Shown here: positions 1 through 7,421 of the stretch, in pieces | Layout: every line of letters begins with the position of its first letter | Position numbering within the stretch: position 1 is the stretch's first letter | DNA from: a virus | Virus record (IMG/VR): IMGVR_UViG_3300009163_000061 | Span: 1 to 46,253 of that record | Direction: 5' to 3' (one strand) | Length of the DNA stretch: 46,253 bases | The notes under the pieces: generated by a model | Database searches by the model: none | Told to the model about the DNA's origin: nothing | What the model saw: the letters and a program-made list of their open reading frames with translations, nothing else | Program-made: the position numbers and the translations under genes

Positions 1-408
1 GAAAAAAGTGATGGCGCAAACGAAAATCGATTTAGGTAGGCGGGCATCCTAAAATAAAACTTACATTTAGACATCTGTGTGGCGCCATACACCCGGCCTT
101 TTTCCTTTTCCTCAACAAAATCAATGGCTTCCAGACCCCAAAAAGCCGGGTGTCTGTTGCAAAACAGTCTGACATCTGTGACCGGACTTTCTACACCCGT
201 ACATATGCCAATAGAATCAACCACTTACAGACCCTGTAAACTATGCGGTAATATAGTACTTTTTGTTTACAGCATGTTTACACGTTTCAAAGTCTTACAC
301 CAGTAAGGGTTTCCGGCGTTTTCTGTAAACTTTGGCATATGCGGTACACGGAACATACATCACACATACAAGGCTATGCGGCATAGGAAGCTATGTCATG
401 ATGGAATG

Positions 409-426
409 AATTACCTTGAGGTAATT
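409..426. promoter_or_regulatory. Perfect 18-bp palindrome inside the iteron region
   Basis: Arms AATTACCT and AGGTAATT are perfectly complementary over 8 bp around a central TG. The size and symmetry fit a dimeric protein-binding site. It lies between the isolated upstream iterons and the duplicated 34-bp element. No flanking promoter could be assigned. Confidence 0.5.
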
Positions 427-440
427 GATGCGCGGTAAGT

Positions 441-540
441 TATGCCTCGGAGGAGTGTGGTTTGGGGGCATGATCTTGCTATGAGGAGTCGCGAACGGGG
501 GCATAATATGCCTCGGAGGAGTGTGGTTCGGGGGTATAAT
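441..540 (+). repeat. Duplicated 34-bp element
   Basis: The copies are 441-474 and 507-540, 66 bases apart start to start. Both begin TATGCCTCGGAGGAGTGTGG and differ at only about three positions near the end. The element starts with TATGC, like the iterons, so it may be a longer variant of the same recognition site. The core CGGAGGAG resembles a ribosome-binding site but no gene follows it. Confidence 0.7.
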
Positions 541-617
541 TTACCCTTGTGTTATGCGGTAGGGGTTTTAGCTATGCGGTATGTTATGCGGTAGCTATGC
601 GGCAGGATATCTCAGTC

Positions 618-631
618 ATGATATCTATCAT
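618..631. promoter_or_regulatory. 14-bp palindrome ATGATA-TC-TATCAT
   Basis: A short perfect inverted repeat immediately downstream of the clustered iterons. It may be a protein-binding site; there is no other support. Confidence 0.3.
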
Positions 632-641
632 AACAGTCACG

Positions 642-674
642 AAAAAAAATCGGGGTAGGCCGCTAGACGGCCTA
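642..674 (-). terminator. Possible second leftward terminator
   Basis: Stem TAGGCCG (656-662) pairs with CGGCCTA (668-674). Read leftward it is followed by an 8-base U-run (A-run 642-649), but six other bases separate stem and U-run, which weakens the call. It would back up the stronger terminator at 728-760. Confidence 0.35.
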
Positions 675-727
675 GGGTGGCGCGTGACGGGCAAAAGCGC
701 CCTAGGCTAGGGGCATGGCGCAGACAC

Positions 728-760
728 AAAAAAACCCCCCTAAGCCTAAGCCTAGGGGGG
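728..760 (-). terminator. Rho-independent terminator after gene 787-1659
   Basis: CCCCCCTA (735-742) pairs with TAGGGGGG (753-760) around a 10-base loop. Leftward transcripts then run into seven consecutive U (A-run 728-734). It lies 26 bases past the stop of the leftward gene, so it ends a single-gene transcript. Confidence 0.85.
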
Positions 761-767
761 TAAAGGT

Positions 768-785
768 ACCTTACGCGTGTAAGGT
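768..785. promoter_or_regulatory. Palindrome ACCTTAC-GCGT-GTAAGGT
   Basis: Seven-bp arms around GCGT, lying between the stop codon of gene 787-1659 and its terminator. A closely related palindrome (core CCTTACACGTGTGAGG) sits at 1766-1785 just upstream of that gene's promoter. Paired similar sites flanking one gene suggest binding sites for a single dimeric protein. Confidence 0.5.
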
Positions 786-786
786 C

Positions 787-1659
787 TTAGCCATTAACAG
801 CATCCTGATAGGCGCGAATTGCTTTGATCAATTGACCGCGATCATGGGCAAGCCAATCGACTAAACCTTCCGCCGCTTCCGTGTCTGCTAAGGTGTTGCC
901 ACCCAAGAGGAAAGCCGCCGCTTTGAGCAAGCTTTCGCCGGACCGGACTTCGCCGCCGTCAAACGCAACAGACTTGGGAGCCGCGACCTTGGGACCGGAA
1001 GCTTCACGTTTTGGCGCAACGGCTCGCGCCATATCGGCATACGAGCCGTTTTCTTTGGACCCGTCACACGTGACAAGCTTGTCTTTATAGGCTTCCCATT
1101 TTTCGATCGCGCTTTCCTTTGCGTCAGCGGCAGGAGCGTCATGCAGGATTGAATAGGGCACCCGCAAATCGTACCCGCCGTTTTCCGCACCCTTGGACTT
1201 GTTCTGACGCAATTGGATATTGGCGCGAATTACTTCCGCTATGTCGTCTGACAAGATATTAGCCGTTATGACAGCCCCAACTAAATTGTAAGCAACAGGC
1301 AGAGAACGGCGAAGTCCTGCTTTGATTGCAGGGGTGGCTTTGTCAGATGGGCAAGAGAAGAGCTTGGCCAAGACCGCGTTTGTCATGGCATTCTTCTGAG
1401 CGTTTGAGTGCTTATCCCACGCTTCGTTGACCATGTCGTTTAGGTCGAATGAAAGCACCTCTATGACGTCACCCTTCTTGTCGGTGACGTCAGCCTGAAA
1501 CGACATAACAAGCCATGCCTGACAAAGAACGAATGTCGATAGGACATTGGCGCGTGAAGCCTGTTTGGCGCTTGCAGACCATGCGGTCACGGATTGCGCG
1601 GCATAATCCAAGATAGCGACAAAGCCATTGGCAACGGTGATGGTGGTGGTGGTGGTCAT
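787..1659 (-). CDS. Hypothetical protein, 290 aa, isolated leftward gene
   Basis: I do not recognise a family. The protein is soluble and alanine-rich with no signal peptide or membrane segment. Its N-terminus is a run of Thr (MTTTTTITVANG), the middle is helical, a basic/Pro segment lies around residues 212-230 (VAPKREASGPKVAAPK), and the C-terminus is helical (VDWLAHDRGQLIKAIRAYQ). It is transcribed alone, with its own sigma70-like promoter (1726-1754) and a strong terminator (728-760), and related palindromes lie at both ends. That isolation suggests a product made early or at a separately controlled level. If the genome ends join, it is the gene closest to the early block. Function is unknown. 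Confidence 0.8.
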   Translation of the reverse strand: MTTTTTITVANGFVAILDYAAQSVTAWSASAKQASRANVLSTFVLCQAWLVMSFQADVTDKKGDVIEVLSFDLNDMVNEAWDKHSNAQKNAMTNAVLAKLFSCPSDKATPAIKAGLRRSLPVAYNLVGAVITANILSDDIAEVIRANIQLRQNKSKGAENGGYDLRVPYSILHDAPAADAKESAIEKWEAYKDKLVTCDGSKENGSYADMARAVAPKREASGPKVAAPKSVAFDGGEVRSGESLLKAAAFLLGGNTLADTEAAEGLVDWLAHDRGQLIKAIRAYQDAVNG

Positions 1660-1725
1660 TTGAGTATTCCCTAGGTTATGGGCATAAACGCCCGCGCGCG
1701 AGACGCAATTCGCCCCGCAAGAAAG

Positions 1726-1754
1726 AGATTAGACTTATTCTGTTGTCATGTCAA
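1726..1754 (-). promoter_or_regulatory. sigma70-like promoter for gene 787-1659
   Basis: On the minus strand a perfect TTGACA -35 (1749-1754) is followed after exactly 17 bases by TAATCT (1726-1731) as -10. The expected start site is about 55-60 bases upstream of the ATG at 1659. A consensus host-type promoter at the genome edge suggests early expression by host RNA polymerase. Confidence 0.75.
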
Positions 1755-1765
1755 CACGTGATAGG

Positions 1766-1785
1766 TGCCTTACACGTGTGAGGCA
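1766..1785. promoter_or_regulatory. 20-bp palindrome upstream of the leftward promoter
   Basis: TGCCTTACAC pairs with GTGTGAGGCA with one mismatched pair, 11 bases upstream of the -35 box. This position is typical of an activator site. An extra ACACGTG lies between it and the promoter (1754-1760). The core matches the palindrome at 768-785. Confidence 0.5.
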
Positions 1786-1806
1786 TGTCATGGATTTTAT
1801 GCGCAA

Positions 1807-1844
1807 GGGGAGGGGGGAGTGGGGAGGGGGGGAAGGGGTATGGG
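1807..1844 (+). other. Six G-runs, potential G-quadruplex
   Basis: Six runs of 3-7 G fall within 38 bases (1807-1810, 1812-1817, 1821-1824, 1826-1832, 1835-1838, 1842-1844) on the + strand, separated by 1-3 bases. Such a block can fold into a G-quadruplex in single-stranded DNA or RNA. It lies between the two divergent transcription units. Confidence 0.7.
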
Positions 1845-1911
1845 ACCGGACCATCACATGGACAGGGGCTATCCTTAAGTACTACGTAAACCGCAACCCC
1901 TATTTTTTAAG

Positions 1912-1957
1912 TAGTGTTAACTAGCAAACAGTGTTGCCCTAATTCGCGGACAGTGTT
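1912..1957 (+). repeat. Three AGTGTT repeats before the late block
   Basis: AGTGTT starts at 1913, 1930 and 1952. The first copy is extended to TAGTGTTAACTA, which matches 11 of 12 bases of the left half of the operator-like palindrome at 36508-36529 (TAGTGTTTACTA). This suggests that one regulator touches both the early internal promoter and the late block. Confidence 0.4.
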
Positions 1958-1967
1958 ACGTTTACAC

Positions 1968-2174
1968 ATGTCAGACGAACATATCACATCCCTAGAACTG
2001 CGCCGAGCCACCGCACGAGAAGATTGTGGATGGGTAATCCATAGACACGACATGGAACACACAAGCGAGATGGAGTGCGACTGTGGCCCACTAATACTCA
2101 CACAAGCTCAGATCAGGGCACATACCCACATATCTCTCCAAGAAGTACTAGATCAACATTACAGGGTTCACTAA
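1968..2174 (+). CDS. Small hypothetical protein, 68 aa, first rightward gene
   Basis: No family is recognised. The protein is acidic and His-rich with CGW, HRHDMEH and CDC motifs (WVIHRHDMEHTSEMECDCG), so metal binding is possible. The ATG at 1968 is chosen over the upstream GTG at 1914. The upstream ribosome-binding site is poor. Support for a real gene is its stop, which overlaps the next start as TAATG (2172-2176), the usual coupling in this genome. It precedes the terminase genes. Confidence 0.5.
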   Translation: MSDEHITSLELRRATAREDCGWVIHRHDMEHTSEMECDCGPLILTQAQIRAHTHISLQEVLDQHYRVH

Positions 2175-2620
2175 TGGAAGACCGCGACTATAAGCTACAG
2201 GAAATCCTTGAGACCTATAGGCGCGATGGCTCTCTTATACGTGAGAAGTCCCGTGTGCTGGTGGAGACGTGGCTTGATCAAATCTATCCGCGCCTTATTG
2301 ACCCTGACATGCCTACCTCTGGTCTGCTGGATATTGGTAAAGTACTAATCGAACTCGGCGACCTAAAACCCAAGAACTCCGTAGCACAACAAACATCCGG
2401 CCCCGGCTTTAGTATTACAATCAACGTGCCCTCGCATACAGGTGCACCCATCACGGTTATAGATGGCACGGCTACAGTGGCTGAGGAGAATAATAAACCC
2501 CCAGAGCTTGAAGACTTGGATGAATTGTCCGCGATGCCAGAGCACATTGGCATAAAAGTTCCTGACTTTGATCTGAACGATGACCTGATGGGGCCACAGC
2601 TAGAGGAAGACGATGAGTAA
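2174..2620 (+). CDS. Putative terminase small subunit, 148 aa
   Basis: By position this is the DNA-recognition subunit of the packaging motor. It sits immediately before the large terminase and overlaps it by 8 bases (2613-2620). The N-terminal 60 residues are helical and charged (EDRDYKLQEILETYRRDG), and the C-terminus is very acidic (FDLNDDLMGPQLEEDDE). No sequence signature of a small terminase was recognised, so the call rests on context. The ATG at 2174 is coupled to the preceding stop by TAATG. Confidence 0.5.
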   Translation: MEDRDYKLQEILETYRRDGSLIREKSRVLVETWLDQIYPRLIDPDMPTSGLLDIGKVLIELGDLKPKNSVAQQTSGPGFSITINVPSHTGAPITVIDGTATVAEENNKPPELEDLDELSAMPEHIGIKVPDFDLNDDLMGPQLEEDDE

Positions 2621-4061
2621 CCTCACCTACAACCCGCCAGTTTCAGTAACCCCATTCCTTACAAGCGAAGACTTCATTTCACTGATCATCGGACCTGTCG
2701 GCTCGACGAAGACGACAGCAAGTCTTATGAAGATAGCTTATCATGCCAGCAAGATGGCTAAGTCGCGTGATGGTGTTAGGCGAAGTCGTGCTATAGTAAT
2801 TCGTAACACCCGTGAGCAGCTTCGAGATACGACTATTCCAGACTTCATGAAGTGGTACCCAGATGGGATCGCTGGCAGTTATTTGAAGACGGAGTACAAG
2901 TATACACTCAAGTTTGACGACGTGGAGTGCGAGGTACTGTTCAGGGGATTGGATGATGCTAACGACGTTCGTCGTCTACTCTCTTTACAGGCTAGTTTCG
3001 GGGTTCTTGACGAGTTCCGGGAAATCAACCCCCAAATCTTCGAAGCCCTGCAAGGACGACTAGGTCGTTATCCAGACGGTATGCTGGTACCGCATCGCCC
3101 TGAGTGGGGTGTGGACAAGAAAGGCAACCCGATACAAGGTTGTGTTACAGACGATGGCAAGTCAAACGCACACTTGTGGGGCGCTACCAACCCACCAGAC
3201 ATGGATACGTTCTGGGAGAAGTTCATAAGTGAGCCTCCTGCTAACGCCAGTATTACGATACAACCTAGCGGACTGTCCCCGGATGCTGACTGGGTTAAGT
3301 ATCTGCCGTCTGATTACTACGATAACCTCGCTGAAGGTAAGGCTGAGGACTGGATAGACGTGTATATACACGCCAAATTCGGCAAATCGCTGTCCGGAAG
3401 GCCCGTTTTTAGCTCCTTTAAGAGCGATTTTCATGTGTCAAAAGAGCCACTTAGACCCATCAGATCAGGTGAAAAACCGCTGATTTTGGGGGTAGATTTC
3501 GGTCTTTCGCCCGCTATGACAATCTCACAGATGGATATGCATGGTCGGTTGCTGACGTTTGCGTGTGCTGTGTCTGAGGGCATGGGGATTACGCGGTTTA
3601 CGCAGGAGAAGATCAAGCCGATACTGGCTGAGCGGTTTCCGGGTCTGCCTGTTATAATCATAGGCGACCCAGCAGGTTCACAGAGGGCGCAGACGGACGA
3701 GAAGTCTTGCTTTGATATACTGAAGGCCGAAGGCTTCCGCGTCCTTCCAGCGCGAACTAACAGCATCGTGGCACGTATTGCTGCGGTGGAGAAGTTCCTA
3801 TCACGTCAGGTTGAAGGCGGAGCAGGTCACTTGATCGATCCAAGCTGCCTAGAGCTGATACGCGCCATGCGCGGGGGCTATCGATACAAGATGCGTAAGA
3901 CAGGTGAGACGGACGCAACGCCGGAGAAGAACTCACACAGCCACGTAGCAGATGCACATCAGTACGCTTGCTTACACGCAGATGGTGGTGAGATGTTCGG
4001 TACTAATATTCAGGTGCAAAAACGAGAAGTTATCCGTGTCAAGTCCGGTGGGTGGACTTAA
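2613..4061 (+). CDS. terL: Terminase large subunit, 482 aa
   Basis: This is the ATP-driven DNA-packaging motor and headful or end-cutting nuclease, acting at the portal. A Walker A variant GPVGSTKTT is at residues 27-35 and Walker B with the catalytic acid VLDEF is at 131-135. The RNase H-fold nuclease domain has D295 (GVDFGLSP), D352 (IIIGDPAG) and D447 (HVADAHQY). Length is normal for the family. A GAGGAAG ribosome-binding site precedes the ATG. The Walker A has Ser-Thr-Lys-Thr in place of the usual Ser/Gly-Gly-Lys-Thr but keeps the essential Lys-Thr. Confidence 0.95.
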   Translation: MSNLTYNPPVSVTPFLTSEDFISLIIGPVGSTKTTASLMKIAYHASKMAKSRDGVRRSRAIVIRNTREQLRDTTIPDFMKWYPDGIAGSYLKTEYKYTLKFDDVECEVLFRGLDDANDVRRLLSLQASFGVLDEFREINPQIFEALQGRLGRYPDGMLVPHRPEWGVDKKGNPIQGCVTDDGKSNAHLWGATNPPDMDTFWEKFISEPPANASITIQPSGLSPDADWVKYLPSDYYDNLAEGKAEDWIDVYIHAKFGKSLSGRPVFSSFKSDFHVSKEPLRPIRSGEKPLILGVDFGLSPAMTISQMDMHGRLLTFACAVSEGMGITRFTQEKIKPILAERFPGLPVIIIGDPAGSQRAQTDEKSCFDILKAEGFRVLPARTNSIVARIAAVEKFLSRQVEGGAGHLIDPSCLELIRAMRGGYRYKMRKTGETDATPEKNSHSHVADAHQYACLHADGGEMFGTNIQVQKREVIRVKSGGWT

Positions 4062-4090
4062 TTGACCTACCAGTTGCGCCATGATAACTT
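4062..4090 (+). promoter_or_regulatory. Weak candidate promoter before gene 4116
   Basis: TTGACC (4062-4067), a 17-base spacer and TAACTT (4085-4090). The -35 is good and the -10 poor. It begins just after the terminase stop and could add transcription for the small virion-type gene that follows. Confidence 0.3.
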
Positions 4091-4115
4091 AACATAGCAA
4101 ACCCTCGGAGGTTAC

Positions 4116-4415
4116 ATGAAACCCTTTAATTCCTCGCAAACAGTAAAGCTGACCTCGACCACGTCGTCTCAGACGGTTACTGTGCCTAACGGCTATAACA
4201 GCCTGACCATCTACAATGGCGGTGTCTACCCAGTGTATTTTGCATACGGCGCGTCTGTTGCTGTGCCAACCGTCGGTACTTGGGTTAACAGCGTGATTTC
4301 TGTACAGCCCGCTACGACTCAAGTGTTTGCCAACATGCCTGTCGGCGGCACCATGGCTTACATTGCGGAAACTGCTGGCGGCACCGTGATTTTGGCTGTT
4401 GGTGAGGGTATCTAA
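4116..4415 (+). CDS. Small beta-rich probable virion protein, 99 aa
   Basis: No named family is recognised. The sequence is Ser/Thr/Val-rich with alternating hydrophobics (TVTVPNGYNSLTIYNGGVYPVYF) and ends in a beta-like AGGTVILAVGEGI. This composition is typical of small capsid-decorating or fibre-associated domains. A strong ribosome-binding site (CTCGGAGG) precedes the ATG. It sits directly against the large fibre-like gene (stop 4413-4415, next start 4416), so the two are probably co-translated. A role in the virion is inferred. Confidence 0.75.
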   Translation: MKPFNSSQTVKLTSTTSSQTVTVPNGYNSLTIYNGGVYPVYFAYGASVAVPTVGTWVNSVISVQPATTQVFANMPVGGTMAYIAETAGGTVILAVGEGI

Positions 4416-7400
4416 ATGATTCGTAGTCGGCAGCGTCCTCGCGTAGGCGGTGGTAGTGGGTTAGGTATTGCCCCATCTCTGCTGCTCGACTTCTTACCGT
4501 CTGGGTCTCTAGATAACCGAGTTACATTTTCTCGCAGCACCAACGCCACGTTGATCAACAGCACTGGCCAGCTTACCTATGCGCCCAGCAACCAAATCCC
4601 CAATAGCGAAAGTTTTACGGCAGCAACTTGGGCACCAACAGGCTTGGCAACGACTCCAGTTGTTTCCAATGCCACTGTTGCCCCCAATGGAACAACAACT
4701 GCCGACAGTATCGTGGAGGTTACCGGGGGAGCGGCCAGCGACCACAGAATAGATTATTCGGGCCTTGCTGGTAATGCGGGTAAATATGCGGCTTCAGTAT
4801 ATTTAAAAGCTGGAACGCGAACTTTTGCTCGTTTACAATTCGATGCTACATTAAATGCAGTCTCGTCTAGTGCTGGCGTACAAATAAATTTAAGTGATGG
4901 GACGCTTAGTTCTACAACCGTCGTAGGCAATATTACCGCAGCCACGGCAACTTCTGAATCTGTTGATAACGGATGGTATCGGGTTGGATTAATTTTTACA
5001 ATTTCCCCTGTTTACGTGCTTTCAGGAGGAAGTGTCCGCATATTCCTGATGGAATCGTTAGCTGCTACGCCATCTTATATTGGAAACGGCTCAAACATCT
5101 TTGTCTGGGGCGCTCAATTCGGCGCTATGACCTACGAAACCGCACCTCGCACTTACAACAGCACCACGCCTAAAAACCTGCTTGGCTATACCGAAGAATT
5201 TAATAATGCGGCTTGGGTAAAATCTCAGGCATATATTCAAACTAATCTAATTTTCCCGTCAGACGGTACAACGTGGTCCGCAACCGGAGCCACTGTAACC
5301 GCAACAGCAAACGCCGCAACCAGCCCAGATGGAACAAATAACGCTACAAAAATTATAACTAACGATACGGCAAATGGTGCACACAACTGGTTTAAAACCT
5401 TTGCTGGTGCCGTAAGCACAGCATATTGCGGGTCTGTGTATTTGAAGGCTGGCGAATATACTCGCGCTCAAGTTAATTTTGGAAATGCCGGTTTTGCCAG
5501 CACCACATATGGCGCTTTGTTTGACTTATCAGCAGGAGAGTTTGTTGTAACAACTGCCGGATCAACCGCCACTATTACGGCGGTCGGAGATGATTGGTAT
5601 CGTTGCACAGTTACAGGCACCTCAGATGCAGATGGCGGATCATACGTTTTCAGCGTATCACCTAAGCCAGCCTCAGTAACAACTATAGACGCAGCATACA
5701 CTCCTGCGGCTACAGGATTGGGTATTTACATATACGGCGCACAAGTTGTTCAAGGGGCCACGGCTGGCAATTACCAGCAAACCATAGCGGCAGCAGCAGC
5801 AGTTCAGTATGCTGACCCTAATGGCTATCTAAATGCAGATAAACTTGTTGAAAATACTGCAACAAATACACACCAAATAACGCAAACAACAGCATTTGTT
5901 TCTGAAACAGTATACACTTGGAGTTTTTTTGTAAAAGCGGCAGAACGCTCAGTGGTTCGTGTTTTATTTCCCTCTGCTGCATTTGGATCAAACTTGACGG
6001 CAAATTTTGACATTGCAGTTGGTCAGTGGCGAACTGGATCACCAACACCTTCTGCTGCACTTACACTTTTTTCGCAAGATGTTGGAGATGGTTGGTATAG
6101 AATTTCAGCAACCGCAAAAGCTACTGCTTCAGTTTCTAGTACAATTTTGTTGATGTTGGTTGACAGTCCTTCAAACACTGGAAGTTACGCTGGCGACGGC
6201 ACATCCGGCGTATATATTTGGGGCGCTCAGTTGTCTGACAGCGCGTCACTGAACCCGTATGTCTATAACCCAGCCGCAGCCCTGACTTCTACGGCCTATT
6301 ACGGCCCACGGTTTGAGTATGATCCGGTAACGCTTGCGCCATTAGGCTTGCTGATTGAAGAAGCGCGAACAAACTTGTTGCTATATTCAGATCAGCTTGA
6401 TGTTGCAACAACGTGGCCTAGTGCAAACATAGATGTTACTGCAAACGCAATTGTATCCCCAGACGGCACAACAAATGCCGATGCAATTATTGAAAAAACC
6501 ACTCCAACAGTTTTTCATTATATAAATCAAAGTGTTACAAAAGCCGCGTCAGCTATTCAATATGTAGCGAGTTTTTATGTAAAAAATAAAGGCCGTGACA
6601 TTATTATAAATATTCAATCCTCAGCGGTTAATGGCGTTGTAGCTAGGATTAATCCGGAAACAGGATACCCTGCATCTGGAATAGCTGCATTTGGCACAGG
6701 CTGGACTGCCGGATCGCTTACAACAACATCTGTTGGAGATGGCTGGTATAAGGTTGTAATGGTAGCTACATCTGATACAGCAATCACTGCTCAATTTCAG
6801 TGTTCACTTTATAACGTGGCGCTTGCAACCAACATTTATACGGGCGATGGCGTTTCTGGAGTTTACATTTGGGGCGCCCAACTGGAAGCGGGCAGTTTTG
6901 CTACGTCCTACATCCCTACCGCAGGCGCATCTGTTACCCGTTCGGCTGATGTTGCCACAATGGTCGGCAATAATTTTTCCAATTGGTACAACCAAACTAC
7001 TGGAACATTTGCGGCTTCGTTTGATGCATCTGCTAATACCAATGCAACGTATATGTCTGCGTCCAACGGTTCGATTGTGCAAAATTCTATACATATCGAC
7101 AATGACAGCGGTAACATGCGGGCCGTGTATTATTCTGGGTCGGCGGAAGTAGCTGCGCTTGGCTTAGGCGCAATTGGTACGGCAGGGACGGCAAACAAGA
7201 TTGCCACGGCTTATGCGGTCAATGATTTTGCGGCATCGCGCAATGGCGGCACGGTAGCTACTGATCCGGATGGCGGCGCTGTACCTGTTGGCCTTACCCA
7301 GCTAAACATTGGCGTGGATAATCGCTTGTCGGCGATCTACTACACGTCCAATCACATCAAATCCATCACCTATTACAATTCCCGCCTAGCAAATATTCAA

Positions 7401-7421
7401 CTACAGGCGATAACCACATGA
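4416..7421 (+). CDS. Multidomain receptor-binding or carbohydrate-binding virion protein, 1001 aa
   Basis: This is probably a surface spike or fibre protein. The N-terminus (PSLLLDFLPSGSLDNRVTFSR) and the mid-segment PLGLLIEEARTNLLLYS are the conserved landmarks of a widespread phage fibre family. Four copies of a lectin-like beta-sandwich module are visible, each ending with (D/N)xWY(R/K) near residues 186, 393, 560 and 775 and (W/Y)GAQ near 230, 439, 602 and 818. A C-terminal LamG-like segment (about 850-1001) ends in the typical IKSITYYNSRLANIQLQAI. Modules 1-4 are noticeably more AT-rich than the flanking genes, consistent with module acquisition and duplication. Its place between terminase and portal is unusual. 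Confidence 0.8.
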   Translation: MIRSRQRPRVGGGSGLGIAPSLLLDFLPSGSLDNRVTFSRSTNATLINSTGQLTYAPSNQIPNSESFTAATWAPTGLATTPVVSNATVAPNGTTTADSIVEVTGGAASDHRIDYSGLAGNAGKYAASVYLKAGTRTFARLQFDATLNAVSSSAGVQINLSDGTLSSTTVVGNITAATATSESVDNGWYRVGLIFTISPVYVLSGGSVRIFLMESLAATPSYIGNGSNIFVWGAQFGAMTYETAPRTYNSTTPKNLLGYTEEFNNAAWVKSQAYIQTNLIFPSDGTTWSATGATVTATANAATSPDGTNNATKIITNDTANGAHNWFKTFAGAVSTAYCGSVYLKAGEYTRAQVNFGNAGFASTTYGALFDLSAGEFVVTTAGSTATITAVGDDWYRCTVTGTSDADGGSYVFSVSPKPASVTTIDAAYTPAATGLGIYIYGAQVVQGATAGNYQQTIAAAAAVQYADPNGYLNADKLVENTATNTHQITQTTAFVSETVYTWSFFVKAAERSVVRVLFPSAAFGSNLTANFDIAVGQWRTGSPTPSAALTLFSQDVGDGWYRISATAKATASVSSTILLMLVDSPSNTGSYAGDGTSGVYIWGAQLSDSASLNPYVYNPAAALTSTAYYGPRFEYDPVTLAPLGLLIEEARTNLLLYSDQLDVATTWPSANIDVTANAIVSPDGTTNADAIIEKTTPTVFHYINQSVTKAASAIQYVASFYVKNKGRDIIINIQSSAVNGVVARINPETGYPASGIAAFGTGWTAGSLTTTSVGDGWYKVVMVATSDTAITAQFQCSLYNVALATNIYTGDGVSGVYIWGAQLEAGSFATSYIPTAGASVTRSADVATMVGNNFSNWYNQTTGTFAASFDASANTNATYMSASNGSIVQNSIHIDNDSGNMRAVYYSGSAEVAALGLGAIGTAGTANKIATAYAVNDFAASRNGGTVATDPDGGAVPVGLTQLNIGVDNRLSAIYYTSNHIKSITYYNSRLANIQLQAITT

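Larger units (their letters stand above)
242..604 (+). repeat. Seven direct TATGCGG(T/C)A iterons
   Basis: The 9-mer TATGCGGTA or TATGCGGCA starts at 242, 338, 375, 553, 573, 585 and 596, all in the same orientation. The last four are clustered (spacings 20, 12 and 11 bases). Two of the copies (242 and 338) follow a shared CTGTAAACT sequence. A near match, ATGCGCGGTAA, occurs at about 428. I saw no reverse-orientation copy in the non-coding regions. Same-orientation short repeats in a non-coding region are typical of initiator-binding iterons or of multi-site operators; which applies here cannot be told from sequence. Confidence 0.75.
1..727. other. Non-coding left-end region, candidate origin and control region
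   Basis: No convincing gene is present in this stretch; the only open frame of any length (79-306) has no clear ribosome-binding site, no recognisable product and runs through repeats. The region instead holds direct iterons, a duplicated 34-bp element, an 18-bp and a 14-bp palindrome and a possible leftward terminator. If the genome is circular or circularly permuted, this region would sit directly upstream of the first gene of the leftward block (start at 46210), so it could combine a replication origin with early control. The origin role is inference from repeat architecture. Confidence 0.6.
1660..1967. other. Divergent intergenic region between the leftward gene and the late block
   Basis: Roughly 300 bases without a supported gene. 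From left to right it contains the leftward promoter, the ACACGTGT palindrome, a block of six G-runs and three AGTGTT repeats just before the first rightward gene. No convincing rightward -35/-10 pair could be assigned, although late transcription should start here. Confidence 0.6.

Noticed and set aside
79-306. 75-residue open frame in the left non-coding region
   Set aside because: No ribosome-binding site, no recognisable product, and it overlaps repeats and low-complexity sequence.
230-350. Leftward promoter for the early block in the iteron region
   Set aside because: Several TATATT- and TACTAT-like boxes occur but none has a -35 at suitable spacing.
4416-7421. Diversity-generating retroelement target
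   Set aside because: No reverse transcriptase or template repeat is present; the repeated modules are divergent at all codon positions.
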